Below, one piece after another: positions 17,696 through 25,900 of a stretch of DNA of 64,000 nt (position 1 is the first letter of the stretch; each line of letters opens with the position of its first letter). The notes under the pieces were generated by a model. It was not told the DNA's origin, searched no databases, and saw nothing but the letters and a program-made list of their open reading frames with translations. This DNA is from Haloarculaceae archaeon H-GB1-1 (GTDB lineage Archaea > Halobacteriota > Halobacteria > Halobacteriales > Haloarculaceae): contig JARUKX010000011.1 in NCBI GenBank assembly GCA_029688825.1, positions 32,468-96,467 of the forward strand, read 5' to 3'. The translations under genes and the position numbers were made by a program.

Positions 17696-18031
17696 ATGCA
17701 AGGGAACACGCAACACGCGACTCACGGAACTACCCGTCGTACGCCGAGTCAGTACTATCATACGTATCACGATTTCGGCGGCTCTGCACACATCAGTACC
17801 ACGATTATCCACGCGCTCGCCGACATCGCGGGCGTCGACGTGACCGAAACCGAATTCACGCTGAACGACTACGTCGACCCCAGCGCACTGGACAGGCTGT
17901 TCAGTGCGAAAGACGACGGCACGCCTCGAATCGGCGGGACGCTGTCGCTGGTCATCTCTGGCTATCACGTCACCGTGTACGCGGACGGCCAGATCATCAT
18001 CCAGCCACCTCACCAGCAGTCTCCCACCTAG
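17696..18031 (+). CDS. HalOD1 (halobacterial output domain 1) protein
   Basis: 111 residues. The N-terminal 40 are polar, rich in Thr, His and Gln. The rest is a HalOD1 domain: STTIIHALADIAGVDVTETE, LNDYVDPSALDRLFSAKD and beta strands LSLVISGYHVTVYADGQIII. This is the second HalOD1 protein in the window. Upstream DNA has phased repeats, a palindrome and a TATA-like element, so its expression is probably regulated. Confidence 0.75.
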   Translation: MQGNTQHATHGTTRRTPSQYYHTYHDFGGSAHISTTIIHALADIAGVDVTETEFTLNDYVDPSALDRLFSAKDDGTPRIGGTLSLVISGYHVTVYADGQIIIQPPHQQSPT

Positions 18032-18289
18032 TCAACCAGTGGCTACTGGCGACCTCATGCACGGCTATCGACGGTAGCCGCTGCTCGTCTCGTCGACGGG
18101 AGGGAGTCGTCGACCGTTCGTGACCAGAACCACCTTACTGTAGAAACACCTTCCTTACCGTCTCAGGACGCTCGCAATCGACCTGAACGATGCCAGAGTT
18201 TTATTGGTCGAACCGGCGTCACCTGCGAGTGCGACACTCGACAGCGCTCAGTAGCGGTTCAACTGACCAAGCGAGACGTCACTAGATAT

Positions 18290-19012
18290 ATGCAAACGAC
18301 AGAATCCCCACTTCGAGAAGCGGCTGAGATGCAACGTTCGACGATGGAAGAGACGACGAACACGTGGCAACGAATGCTCGAGTTCCCCATCGAGCAAACG
18401 TTGAAGGCTCAGAAGACGACGGCAGAGATGCTTCGGAACGGGCTCGAAATGCAGGAGCGCGCCCAGAAGCGAGGCCAGAACCTCACGAAGACCTTCTTCG
18501 ATAGCTACATCGAGTCCATCGACAAAGCCGAACAAAAGGCCCAGCAGGGTCAGCAACAGATGGGTGCATCCGGACAGCCGAGCCAGGGCCAGCCCCGACA
18601 GCAGTTCCAGGCCGGCCCGCAGCCCCAGCAGTCGTCCGCCCCCCAGCCGGCCTGGGGTGGTCCGAGCCAGCAGCCAGTCCCGCAGCCCGGTGGGATCCAA
18701 CAGCCGCAAGGGATGATGCAGCAGGCCCCCTCCCCGCAGCCCCAGACGCAGCCCCAGCCCGTTCAGCAGGGATTCGGTCAGCCCTCCGGACAGGCACCGC
18801 CGCCCCAGCCGCAGCCGCAGCCCCAGCCACAGCCCGCGGCCCAGCAGCCGGTCACACAGCAGCCCGTTCCGCAGGCACCGGCTCCGCAGCCGCCCGCAGG
18901 CGGCGGCATCGCCCCTCCGTCGGAACCGCAGCCCCAGCGGATGGCGGCCCAGCAGGCCGAGCGCGAAGACCAGAACGAGTTGGCACAGCAGGAACTGCCT
19001 CAGCAGGAGTAA
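18290..19012 (+). CDS. coiled-coil protein with long Gln/Pro-rich tail
   Basis: 240 residues. Residues 1-90 are amphipathic helices (MEETTNTWQRMLEFPIEQTL, then EMLRNGLEMQERAQKRGQNL), reminiscent of phasin-type granule proteins, although I cannot confirm that. Residues 91-240 are low complexity, dominated by Gln, Pro and Gly (PQPQPQPQP and similar), almost without charge until the final EREDQNELAQQELPQQE. No signal or membrane segment. It is the first of five neighbouring genes whose products carry Gln-rich segments. Possible roles: scaffold, granule coat or condensate component. Confidence 0.75.
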   Translation: MQTTESPLREAAEMQRSTMEETTNTWQRMLEFPIEQTLKAQKTTAEMLRNGLEMQERAQKRGQNLTKTFFDSYIESIDKAEQKAQQGQQQMGASGQPSQGQPRQQFQAGPQPQQSSAPQPAWGGPSQQPVPQPGGIQQPQGMMQQAPSPQPQTQPQPVQQGFGQPSGQAPPPQPQPQPQPQPAAQQPVTQQPVPQAPAPQPPAGGGIAPPSEPQPQRMAAQQAEREDQNELAQQELPQQE

Positions 19013-19181
19013 CCCCGGTCCCCCAACCGAGCAGCCTCCGTCCACGCTCGCCCGTCCGCTAGCGGGCTCCTGACGGTGGATGCTCACCGACCTTCTTCGT
19101 CGTCGAGTCAGGGTTTATGTAGTTTGTTCGCGTAATTGTCATCTGTCGGCGCACCGCCTAGCTACGCCGACGGATCTACAC

Positions 19182-20084
19182 ATGAGAGACTATCAGGGCG
19201 ACGACTCGAAACGTACCGAGCAGTCACGACAACCCCCAGGGCCGGGACAGAGTCCGACCGGACAGGGGATCCCCGGCGGCGAACAGTTCGGCCAGCCCCA
19301 ACAGCAACCGCCACAGCAGATGCCGATGGGCCAGCCCACCCAGCCCGGCCCCTCCAGCCAGGCCGTACAGGGTGGGCAGCCGACACAGCAGCAGGTCCCG
19401 AGCTACGGGACCCAGCAGCCACCCCAGCAGTTGCAGCCGCCCACCCAACAGTACGGCGTCGCACAACAGCCACACGGCGTCGCACAACAGCCACAGCCGC
19501 AGCCATCGATGCAACAGGGCCAGCAGATGGGGACCCAGTACGCACCCCCGACAGGCCAGCCCCAGACGATGGGCACCCAGACGATGGGTGCACAGCAACA
19601 GGCCACGGCACCCGCCCCGGGCGTTCAGCAACCCGCTCGGCGGGGTCGTCGACCGATGACTCCGGTCGACGTCCGCGACATCATCCAGACCGACGTGGTC
19701 GCCGTCCAGCCGGACGCGGCGATCTCCGAGGTCGCGTCGAAGATGGGCGACCAGGACGTGGGCTGTGTCATCGTCGTCGAGGGCGAGCAGCCCCGCGGCG
19801 TGCTGACCGACCGAAAGATCGCGCTCGCGCTGTCCGAGACCGAGGACGTCAGCGGCCTCACGGCGAGCGACCTCCTGAGCGGTGATCTGGTCGTCGGGAC
19901 CGACGACATGTCGATGTTCGACCTCCTCGACACGCTCGGCGAGCACAACATCCGTCGGCTCCCCATCGTCGATGGTGAGGGGAGTCTCAGTGGCATCATC
20001 ACGCTGGACGACTTCCTCGTCCTCTTCGGCTCGGAACTCGGGACCGCGACGAGCATCATCAAGTCGCAGTCGCCGCGACTGTAA
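19182..20084 (+). CDS. CBS-domain pair protein with Gln-rich N-terminus
   Basis: 300 residues. Residues 1-155 are Gln/Pro/Gly/Met-rich low complexity, with a short duplicated motif (YGVAQQPHGVAQQ). After a basic ARRGRRP linker, residues 158-300 hold two CBS motifs: VRDIIQTDVVAVQPDAAISE ... GVLTDRKIALAL and ASDLLSGDLVVGTDDMSMFD ... NIRRLPIVDGEGSLSGIITL. CBS pairs bind adenosine nucleotides and act as energy sensors. The start at 19182 excludes an upstream extension out of composition. Neighbours carry the same kind of tails, suggesting joint assembly. Confidence 0.85.
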   Translation: MRDYQGDDSKRTEQSRQPPGPGQSPTGQGIPGGEQFGQPQQQPPQQMPMGQPTQPGPSSQAVQGGQPTQQQVPSYGTQQPPQQLQPPTQQYGVAQQPHGVAQQPQPQPSMQQGQQMGTQYAPPTGQPQTMGTQTMGAQQQATAPAPGVQQPARRGRRPMTPVDVRDIIQTDVVAVQPDAAISEVASKMGDQDVGCVIVVEGEQPRGVLTDRKIALALSETEDVSGLTASDLLSGDLVVGTDDMSMFDLLDTLGEHNIRRLPIVDGEGSLSGIITLDDFLVLFGSELGTATSIIKSQSPRL

Positions 20085-20491
20085 CGGCGCCCGTCTCGGC
20101 CACCCGAGAACTTCTCAACGGTCGTCGACCCGCAATCGCTTCGGCCACCACCGATCGCGTGGACGAGCGGGCAACTGCGTGTCGAACCGAACGTAACCCT
20201 CCACAAGCCCTCCTTATCTAGAATCACACCGCCGAACGGACGCGTTCCACCCGGCGGGACGGACCATCTCCGCGACGATTGCCGCTGGGAAACCATCGTT
20301 CGCGAACGCCGGTAGGAGCGCGTTATCGAAAGTCGCCAAAGTACGCCCGGGGATACCACTCGTGGGATCAGCACTAAGTTGCGAATTACAAGAGCATCCA
20401 CGTTCAAAGTAGGTAGTGGCGACACCCGTCGAGCCGCGTCGCAACCGCACAGCGGCTCGCAGGTCCGGGATCGCCAGTTCAGTGATACACT
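20085..20491. other. 407-bp intergenic, nothing recognised
   Basis: No frame with coding character. No clear promoter was identified for the Gln-repeat gene starting at 20492; the closest AT-rich stretch lies at about 20371-20395. Confidence 0.4.
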
Positions 20492-21073
20492 ATGCGACGA
20501 TACAGCTCCCGAGTTCACCAACGCTCACGACAGCAGGGTCAGCAGCACGAACAGCAGCGACAGCAGAGCCAGTTCGGCCAGCAGGGTCAGCAGCCCGAAC
20601 AGCAGCGACAACAGAGCCAGTTCGGCCAGCAGGGTCAGCAGCCCGAACAGCAGCGACAGCAGAGCCAGTTCGGCCAACAGGGCCACGAACAGCAGCGACA
20701 GCAGAGCCAGTTCGGCCAACAGGGCCACGAACAGCAGCGACAGCAGAGCCAGTTCGGCCAACAGGGCCACGAACAGCAGCGACAGCAGAGCCAGCTCGGC
20801 CAACAGGGCCACGAACAGCAGCGACAGCAGAGCCAGTTTGGCCAGCAGGGCCAGCAGAGCCAGTTCGGTCAGCAGCCCGGCCAGCAGAGCCAATTCGGCC
20901 AGCAGCACGAACAGCAGGGCCAGCAGAGCCAGTTCGGCCAGCAGCCCGAACAGCAGGGCCAGCAGGGTCAGTACGGCCAGCAGGGCCACGAACAGCAGCG
21001 ACAACAGGGAGGACAGCTCTTTCAGACCCGACAGGAGCACCAGTCCTCGCGGTCGCACGAGCAACACCGATAA
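20492..21073 (+). CDS. Gln-repeat protein, about half glutamine
   Basis: 193 residues, of which I count 91 Gln. The body (16-175) is made of 14- or 16-residue units such as GHEQQRQQSQFGQQ and GQQPEQQRQQSQFGQQ; SQ(F/L)GQQ recurs ten times. There is almost no other hydrophobic residue than the repeated Phe, and Arg and Glu are few. The N-terminus is basic (MRRYSSRVHQRSR). The end has GGQLFQTRQ, echoing GEPLYQTRN in the Dps protein at 25049. The repeat resembles prion-like or phase-separating sequences with aromatic spacers. The Gln frame was chosen because it has a proper start and matches the neighbours. Confidence 0.75.
   Translation: MRRYSSRVHQRSRQQGQQHEQQRQQSQFGQQGQQPEQQRQQSQFGQQGQQPEQQRQQSQFGQQGHEQQRQQSQFGQQGHEQQRQQSQFGQQGHEQQRQQSQLGQQGHEQQRQQSQFGQQGQQSQFGQQPGQQSQFGQQHEQQGQQSQFGQQPEQQGQQGQYGQQGHEQQRQQGGQLFQTRQEHQSSRSHEQHR
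20537..21013 (+). repeat. in-frame 42/48-bp tandem repeats
   Basis: Units of 42 or 48 bases with high identity encode GHEQQRQQSQFGQQ-like segments. Unit lengths are multiples of three, so all six frames stay open across much of the block. Copy-number variation between strains is likely. Confidence 0.8.
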
Positions 21074-21167
21074 CGACCGACGCCGCGGCCGACGTCTCAT
21101 CCGCGTCGGACGCATCGATAATCTGTATCGGCACCGACGAGCGAATCCACCACCGAAGTATTCACCA

Positions 21168-21734
21168 ATGGCACAATCGACAATGACACCGCAGATCGGC
21201 GCACAGGCAACGACGCAGTCACAACCGGCGATGCAGTTCGGCGGCACGCAGCAGCAGGTCAGCGGGCAGGGCCAGCAGGCAGCCACCGTGGCTGGCGCGG
21301 CGAGCGACGTCACGCTCGACGAGGCGCTCACGACGGAGATGCAGCAGGCGCTCCAGGCCACCCACCGAGCGGTGCTGGCCTGTGAATGGTGTGCAGACCG
21401 CTGTGCAGACCACGGTCCCGAGATGGCGGAGTGTATCCGCCTCTGTCGCGACGTCGCGGACCTCGGTTCCCTGAGCGAGCGGTCGATCGCGCGCGACTCC
21501 GTCTACGGACCGGCCATCGCAGAAGAGTTCATCGCCGCCGCGCAGGAGTGCGCACAGGAATGTGCGCGCCACCAGCACCGCCACTGCCAGGCGTGTGCCC
21601 AGGAGCTCTCGCGGGCCATCAGCGCGACGCAGCAGATGCTGACCTCGCTCGGTCAGTCGGGACAGCAGCTCCAGTACCAGCAGGGATACGCCCAGCAGAC
21701 CGGAACGATCCGGGGCCAGTCCCAGCAGTTCTGA
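21168..21734 (+). CDS. four-helix-bundle Cys-rich (DUF326/Csp-like) copper-binding protein with Gln-rich ends
   Basis: 188 residues. The core (50-160) is helical with nine Cys at about 72, 75, 79, 89, 93, 128, 132, 140 and 143: ACEWCADRC, AECIRLC, AQECAQEC and HCQACAQE. This spacing fits DUF326/Csp copper-storage helical bundles, in which Cys line the core and bind Cu(I). Residues 1-45 and 160-188 are Gln-rich and uncharged (FGGTQQQVSGQGQQ; the end is RGQSQQF). Dps at 25049 ends in a similar QGQF. The start at 21168 was chosen because the same frame upstream runs through the Gln-repeat gene out of frame. Confidence 0.8.
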   Translation: MAQSTMTPQIGAQATTQSQPAMQFGGTQQQVSGQGQQAATVAGAASDVTLDEALTTEMQQALQATHRAVLACEWCADRCADHGPEMAECIRLCRDVADLGSLSERSIARDSVYGPAIAEEFIAAAQECAQECARHQHRHCQACAQELSRAISATQQMLTSLGQSGQQLQYQQGYAQQTGTIRGQSQQF

Positions 21735-21824
21735 ACCGTCCGACGTAGCCGGTGACCGTCGACCCCGACGAACGGCGCTCGTCGGTCATCTATCGAACGA
21801 CGGTTGCGTCGAACGGAACGCCGT

Positions 21825-22250
21825 TCAGAAACTCCGCTCGACCGATTCGGCCTCGTTCTCGTTGGTTGTCCTGCTGTGAGCGTCGGTTCGATGCGTCTCG
21901 TCGTCGGACTGTGACGACCGTCGCCGTCTGACCAGATATGCGACGCCTGCGACCGCGAGTGCCGCGAAGACGAATCGCAGGCGAGCGCTTCCACCCGTGT
22001 CACTTCGCTCCTCCGACGTGCTCGACGCCTCGAGAGACGTCGATCCTCGTCGTGCCTCCTCGATTCCCTCGACGACGCCCTGGCGGACGGCGTCCGTGAT
22101 TCCGGCGCTCACCGTCTCGCCGAGTACCGACCGCATCTTCCCTGTGGGAGCGTCAGCGGATGCGTCTTCGGAGCGTTCACGAGTCGTCGCCGCAGACCGC
22201 GACAGCATCTGTTTCGAGACCATCGGCGGTACATCGGCGGCGGGGGCCAT
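21825..22250 (-). CDS. single-helix membrane protein, unknown
   Basis: About 141 residues from ATG 22250; ATG 22223 is an alternative. The polar first 80 residues include GETVSAGITDAVRQGVVEGI. One transmembrane segment follows (LRFVFAALAVAGVAYLV), then a basic RRRR stop-transfer stretch and a polar tail. The positive stretch after the helix predicts the C-terminus inside. No family recognised. It is divergent from the DUF4112 gene at 22346. Confidence 0.6.
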   Translation of the reverse strand: MAPAADVPPMVSKQMLSRSAATTRERSEDASADAPTGKMRSVLGETVSAGITDAVRQGVVEGIEEARRGSTSLEASSTSEERSDTGGSARLRFVFAALAVAGVAYLVRRRRSSQSDDETHRTDAHSRTTNENEAESVERSF

Positions 22251-22345
22251 GGTGGTTGGCCATGCAGTTGCAAGGATTCGATGGCCGCTGCGTTCCTTGT
22301 AGTCGCCGGCACAACGTTGACTCACCGGGAGGGCCTGTGAACGGT

Positions 22346-22744
22346 ATGGACAGACCGATCGAGAACCGCGGTGAACAGCTCGGACCGCCGAGCAGTCCCG
22401 ACCACGCTCCCGACCACGCACTCGAGCGGGTCCGGACGGTCAGTACGCTGCTCGACGATGCCGTTCGCGTCCCCGGGACGAACCTTCGATTCGGCCTCGA
22501 CCCGCTCCTGAGTCTGCTCCCCTGGGTCGGTGACGTCGCTTCGGCGGCAGTCTCGCTCTACATCGTCGCCGAAGCCGTACGCATGGGCGCACCCGCGTCG
22601 CTACTCCTTCGGATGGTACTTCTCGTCGCCGTCGACGTCGTCCTCGGGTCGATTCCACTGATCGGGCCGCTGTTCGACGCTGTCTGGAAGGCCAACTCGT
22701 GGAACGTCTCGATGCTCGAATCGCACGTCGAGCGCACGCACTGA
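22346..22744 (+). CDS. DUF4112 membrane protein
   Basis: 132 residues matching DUF4112: LDDAVRVPGTNLRFGLDPLL, LLPWVGDVASAAVSLYIVAE, then a second membrane segment beginning LLLRMVLLVAVDVVLG and IPLIGPLFDAVWKAN. Two or three membrane segments. The polar N-terminus of about 25 residues is variable. Function is unknown in the family. It is divergent from the 21825-22250 gene, with a 95-bp gap that presumably holds both promoters. Confidence 0.85.
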   Translation: MDRPIENRGEQLGPPSSPDHAPDHALERVRTVSTLLDDAVRVPGTNLRFGLDPLLSLLPWVGDVASAAVSLYIVAEAVRMGAPASLLLRMVLLVAVDVVLGSIPLIGPLFDAVWKANSWNVSMLESHVERTH

Positions 22745-22827
22745 CGCGGCACTCGGGGCGGACTGGCTCGGCCACCTCGTCGATCGAGGGCGGTAACTAG
22801 CTGATTACCGCTCGGTTAGCTACCTGT

Positions 22828-22849
22828 ATTACATGGTTATAGATGTAAT
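22828..22849. repeat. ATTACA-N10-TGTAAT inverted repeat
   Basis: Perfect 7-bp arms, ATTACAT and ATGTAAT, with an 8-bp gap (ATTACA-N10-TGTAAT geometry). The same geometry occurs at 61038-61059. Here it lies between the 3' ends of converging genes, which argues for a termination or structural role rather than an operator. Confidence 0.4.
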
Positions 22850-22980
22850 GTTGCCGCCGCAACGCCCGTGATACCGGGCTTACTGGTCAGTAATTGTGCC
22901 TTGCTTCGGAAGGTCTGGCAGCTGGGACCGGCCAGCCGCGGTGGAGCAGGCAGGGGGAGCGCGACATCGACCGCTTGCGC

Positions 22981-23253
22981 CTACGGCTCGTCGTGCCAGG
23001 TCAGGTCGAACGACAACTTCGCCGTGCAGAAGTTGCCGACGTCCTCGGCGTTCTCCTCGTCGGTCGATTCGCCCTGATAGCCGGTACAGCGACCGTTGGT
23101 GGCGATGTCTTCGAGATACGCCGGGGAGCCACACTCTGGGCAGTCGACGTAGAGGCCGTCGTCGCCTTCGTGCCAGGCGTCCGCCTCGAGGTCCATCCGT
23201 GCCGCTTCGTGGTCGTCGGTCTGGTCAGCCGTCTCCTGGTCGGGAGGGGTCAT
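22981..23253 (-). CDS. small zinc-ribbon-like protein
   Basis: 90 residues, acidic. A CPECGSPAY motif and later GRCTGYQG and NFCTAKL supply four Cys that could hold one zinc. The rest is charged and polar (LEADAWHEGDDGLYVDCPEC). Similar small zinc-ribbon proteins are common and uncharacterised in haloarchaea. It lies 101 nt downstream of the 23355-24377 membrane gene on the same strand and could be cotranscribed. Confidence 0.7.
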   Translation of the reverse strand: MTPPDQETADQTDDHEAARMDLEADAWHEGDDGLYVDCPECGSPAYLEDIATNGRCTGYQGESTDEENAEDVGNFCTAKLSFDLTWHDEP

Positions 23254-23354
23254 GGGAAACGTACGGTGACAGAAACGGGTAAACCTAGGTCCGAATCGGG
23301 ACCACTCTACGGCGCGTCAACGGATGGGCAGGCACCGACCGAGGGCACCGTGTG

Positions 23355-24377
23355 TCACGATTCGAGGACGAACGGGCCGGCCGCGTTCGTCCGCTTGGCA
23401 ACCGTCGCGACACGGAGCATGAACGCCGTCAGCAGGACGTACGGGACTAACGAGATGGCGAAGGTCGCGGCGACGAACGAGACGAGCGGTGGGATGCCGA
23501 ACAGCCAGAAATTGGGAATCAAACCGGCGTCGAGCGCGAGGATGACGATTGCATCGACTATCAGCGTGGGGAGCGAGATGGCGAGCAGCGACTGTGAGAG
23601 CTGAGAGAACTCTTCGACGTAGTACAGCGTCTTGAAGTACTCCTTCCCGGTCGCGAAGAGTTCGAACGTCGTCGCGAGGTCCTCCAGACGGTCATCGGCA
23701 CCGTCGGGAAGCTGCTCGTGAGATTGGATCCGGAACTCGCGCAACTGGTCCACGTAGGGTCCGTATTTGTACGACATGCCGAGCCACAGGATGGCGAAGC
23801 CCTCCGCCTCCATCGCTTCGAGCGTATCTTCGAGGTCCTCGACGGTCTCGGCGACGTGGTTAGCGTAGCGCGAAATCTCCTCGGCCAACTCGCCGTGTCT
23901 GTCGTCATCGACGGCGTCTTTGAGCGCGTTCGCACGTTCGTGGATGGCCCGAATCATGGCCACGAGAAAGGCGTCGGGCGCGGTCGGACTTTGCTTCGTG
24001 TCGACCAGATTTCCGACGTCGCGGCGGAACTGTCGGGCGTTCTCGAAGCGGTTTCGCTGGCTCCCGAGCGTGGTGATGTCGTGTGAGAGGACGATGGAGT
24101 TTATGGAGACGACGATCGAGACCAGCAGGATGATTCCACTCAGCAGCGTGTTCAGGAGCGTCTGTACGCTGTCGGTCTCCGTCAGGAGCCGCTGCATCTC
24201 GAAGGTCCAGACGGACCCGACGACGGTGAGCGACGTGAACACGAACGTGAACAGCGCAGCGGTGACCGCGTGGCGATTCCCGTCGAGCAGGAGCCAGCGT
24301 ACCGGTTTGAACCCCTGGTTCGCCACTGGCGTCGGAAACCACGACCGAAGCCGATGAAATTTCCTGACGATACTCAT
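23355..24377 (-). CDS. four-helix membrane protein, family copy 1 of 3
   Basis: 340 residues. Two N-terminal membrane segments (HAVTAALFTFVFTSLTVVGS; LLNTLLSGIILLVSIVVSIN) precede a cytoplasmic helical region of about 150 residues with LSHDITTLGSQRNRFENARQ. Motif KEYFKTLYY comes before the last two membrane segments, and the end has LRVATVAKRTNAAGPFVLES. Paralogues at 28430-29479 and 29924-30970 share LS..........R......R, FKTL and LR.AT...R....GPF. No named family is recognised; ion channel or sensor roles are open. Confidence 0.75.
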   Translation of the reverse strand: MSIVRKFHRLRSWFPTPVANQGFKPVRWLLLDGNRHAVTAALFTFVFTSLTVVGSVWTFEMQRLLTETDSVQTLLNTLLSGIILLVSIVVSINSIVLSHDITTLGSQRNRFENARQFRRDVGNLVDTKQSPTAPDAFLVAMIRAIHERANALKDAVDDDRHGELAEEISRYANHVAETVEDLEDTLEAMEAEGFAILWLGMSYKYGPYVDQLREFRIQSHEQLPDGADDRLEDLATTFELFATGKEYFKTLYYVEEFSQLSQSLLAISLPTLIVDAIVILALDAGLIPNFWLFGIPPLVSFVAATFAISLVPYVLLTAFMLRVATVAKRTNAAGPFVLES

Positions 24378-24579
24378 CGGTGGGTGTCGGCTTGGTTACA
24401 GCGGCACATCTGTGTGGACCCGACTCTCGCGACCGCTCGACGGAACATGCCATGTCGTTGGGAGTTGGTCCGGAAAAGTTCACCGCCGAGATACCGCGGC
24501 CAGTCGGTCACGCACGCCCGCTCGTGGGTGCCGGTGTCGGACCACCACCCGCAGTCCGTCTCGCCCGTTCCCAGGACGG

Positions 24580-24942
24580 CTATATCGACTCGTTCGCCTC
24601 GTCGCCGCTGTACTGCTCGTCCGAGCCGCCGCGGTCGCTGTAGTCCTTGCGCCCCACTGCCTGTTCACCGACCATGTTGAAGATAGACTGTCTGACCGAT
24701 TCAGGGTCGTCGTAGCGAACGTCGTCCGACTGGGAGCCGAGTACCTCCCGGAGAGTCACCGATCCGTCCGCGAGGCTGAGTTCGTAATCGCCGTACGCGT
24801 CGATCAGTGCGTCCGCGGTCGTCGGATAGTCGTGGGATTCGAGTTCGCCCTCCAGCTGACCGAACTCCACCCCCTGTTCGCGCTCGGAATCGCCTTCCGT
24901 CGGCGTCGCCTCGGCCTCATCGGACGCGTTCTCGTTCGACAT
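24580..24942 (-). CDS. DUF5789 family protein
   Basis: 120 residues, very acidic. Core: GVEFGQLEGELESHDYPTTA, DALIDAYGDYELSLADGSVT and LREVLGSQSDDVRYDDPESV match the haloarchaeal DUF5789 (related to DUF2795) pattern with a small helical fold. Long polar ends flank it. Function unknown. It is divergent from the Dps gene at 25049. Confidence 0.75.
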   Translation of the reverse strand: MSNENASDEAEATPTEGDSEREQGVEFGQLEGELESHDYPTTADALIDAYGDYELSLADGSVTLREVLGSQSDDVRYDDPESVRQSIFNMVGEQAVGRKDYSDRGGSDEQYSGDEANESI

Positions 24943-25048
24943 ACCGCGTCGTACGACGGCGGCGATGAAGTCGATTCTGCATGCACTCGCTGGGTGTACC
25001 TACTTGTCCGCCACGGGAGTAGCTGGAAAAGCCCACGAGGGATTCCCT

Positions 25049-25804
25049 ATGAGTCAACAGCAACAGACGACAGGTAAGATGTCCAGCCAGCAGACTCCGC
25101 CGACAGCGTCGACCGGCGTTGGCGGAACCGCCCAGCAGATCACGCAGCCGGAACAGACGTCCGGGGGGCAGTCGAGCCAGCAGCAGTTGGGCCAGCAGCC
25201 GACCCAACAGCAGCTCAGCCAGCAGACTGGAGCCGGCGGCCAGCAGGGCGAGCCACTGTACCAGACCCGGAACTTCCTTCGGCAGGACGTCCGCGCGACG
25301 AACGTCTCGGTACTGAATCAGTGTCTCGCCGATCTCGTCGTCGTCCACTCACAGCTTCTGAGTGGCCACTGGAACGTCAAGGGACGGAACTTCTATCAGC
25401 TCCACGAACTCTTCGAGGAACTGGCGGAGGAGTTCGAGGGGTACATCGACGAGGTCGCCGAGCGAGCCACCGGCCTCGGCGGGCAGGCTCGCGGGTCGGT
25501 CTATCAGGCAGCCCAGTCGTCGTCCATCTCTCCGCTGCCCCCGACGCTCGCCGACGAGGGGACGCTGCTCCAGCACATCGCCGACCACCTCTGCGTGCTC
25601 GACGCCGAACTCTACCGGCAGATGAAAACCGTCGAAGAGTCCGGTGACCTCGACACCGTCGACCTACTGAACGAGGTCTCACGGTTCGTCTCGAAGGCGC
25701 TCTGGTTCGTCGAGGCGCACCTCCAGGGACCGTCGGCGGTGCCCACTTCGCAAGGTGTTCAGGGCCAGCAGATGCAGGGCCAGCAGACGCAGGGCCAGTT
25801 CTGA
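25049..25804 (+). CDS. dps: Dps-type ferritin with Gln-rich N- and C-terminal tails
   Basis: 251 residues, against about 160-180 for usual Dps. Residues 75-228 are the Dps fold. All intersubunit ferroxidase ligands are present with correct spacing: His 107 (SGHWNVKG), His 119 and Glu 123 (QLHELFEE), Asp 134 and Glu 138 (IDEVAER). Residues 1-66 are Gln/Ser/Thr low complexity; the last 22 residues (ending MQGQQTQGQF) are Gln-rich. Dps oxidises Fe(II) with peroxide and stores iron, protecting DNA. The tails contain few charged residues, so DNA binding through a basic tail is unlikely here. They resemble those of neighbouring Cys-rich and CBS proteins. Confidence 0.88.
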   Translation: MSQQQQTTGKMSSQQTPPTASTGVGGTAQQITQPEQTSGGQSSQQQLGQQPTQQQLSQQTGAGGQQGEPLYQTRNFLRQDVRATNVSVLNQCLADLVVVHSQLLSGHWNVKGRNFYQLHELFEELAEEFEGYIDEVAERATGLGGQARGSVYQAAQSSSISPLPPTLADEGTLLQHIADHLCVLDAELYRQMKTVEESGDLDTVDLLNEVSRFVSKALWFVEAHLQGPSAVPTSQGVQGQQMQGQQTQGQF

Positions 25805-25900
25805 GCCCTGCTCGGGAGTAGTGCGGCGGAGACGACAACACACGATTTTTCTGAACGGTGCGGACGAAGAAGAGCGCAGAGCGCCGACCCGGGACGGCAG

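Noticed and set aside
20537..21013. CRISPR-like regular repeats
   Set aside because: Units are 42 or 48 bases without unique spacers and read as an in-frame protein repeat. No cas gene lies nearby.
20379..21734. One long open frame joining the repeat block to the Cys-rich protein as a single protein
   Set aside because: Within the repeat block that frame gives Ser/Asn/Arg/Ala repeats unlike any neighbour, while a different frame gives a Gln-repeat protein with its own start. The open frame is a by-product of repeat units divisible by three.
22868..23077. Plus-strand frame after the ATTACA inverted repeat, which would make the repeat an operator
   Set aside because: The frame is antisense to the zinc-ribbon gene 22981-23253 and looks non-coding.
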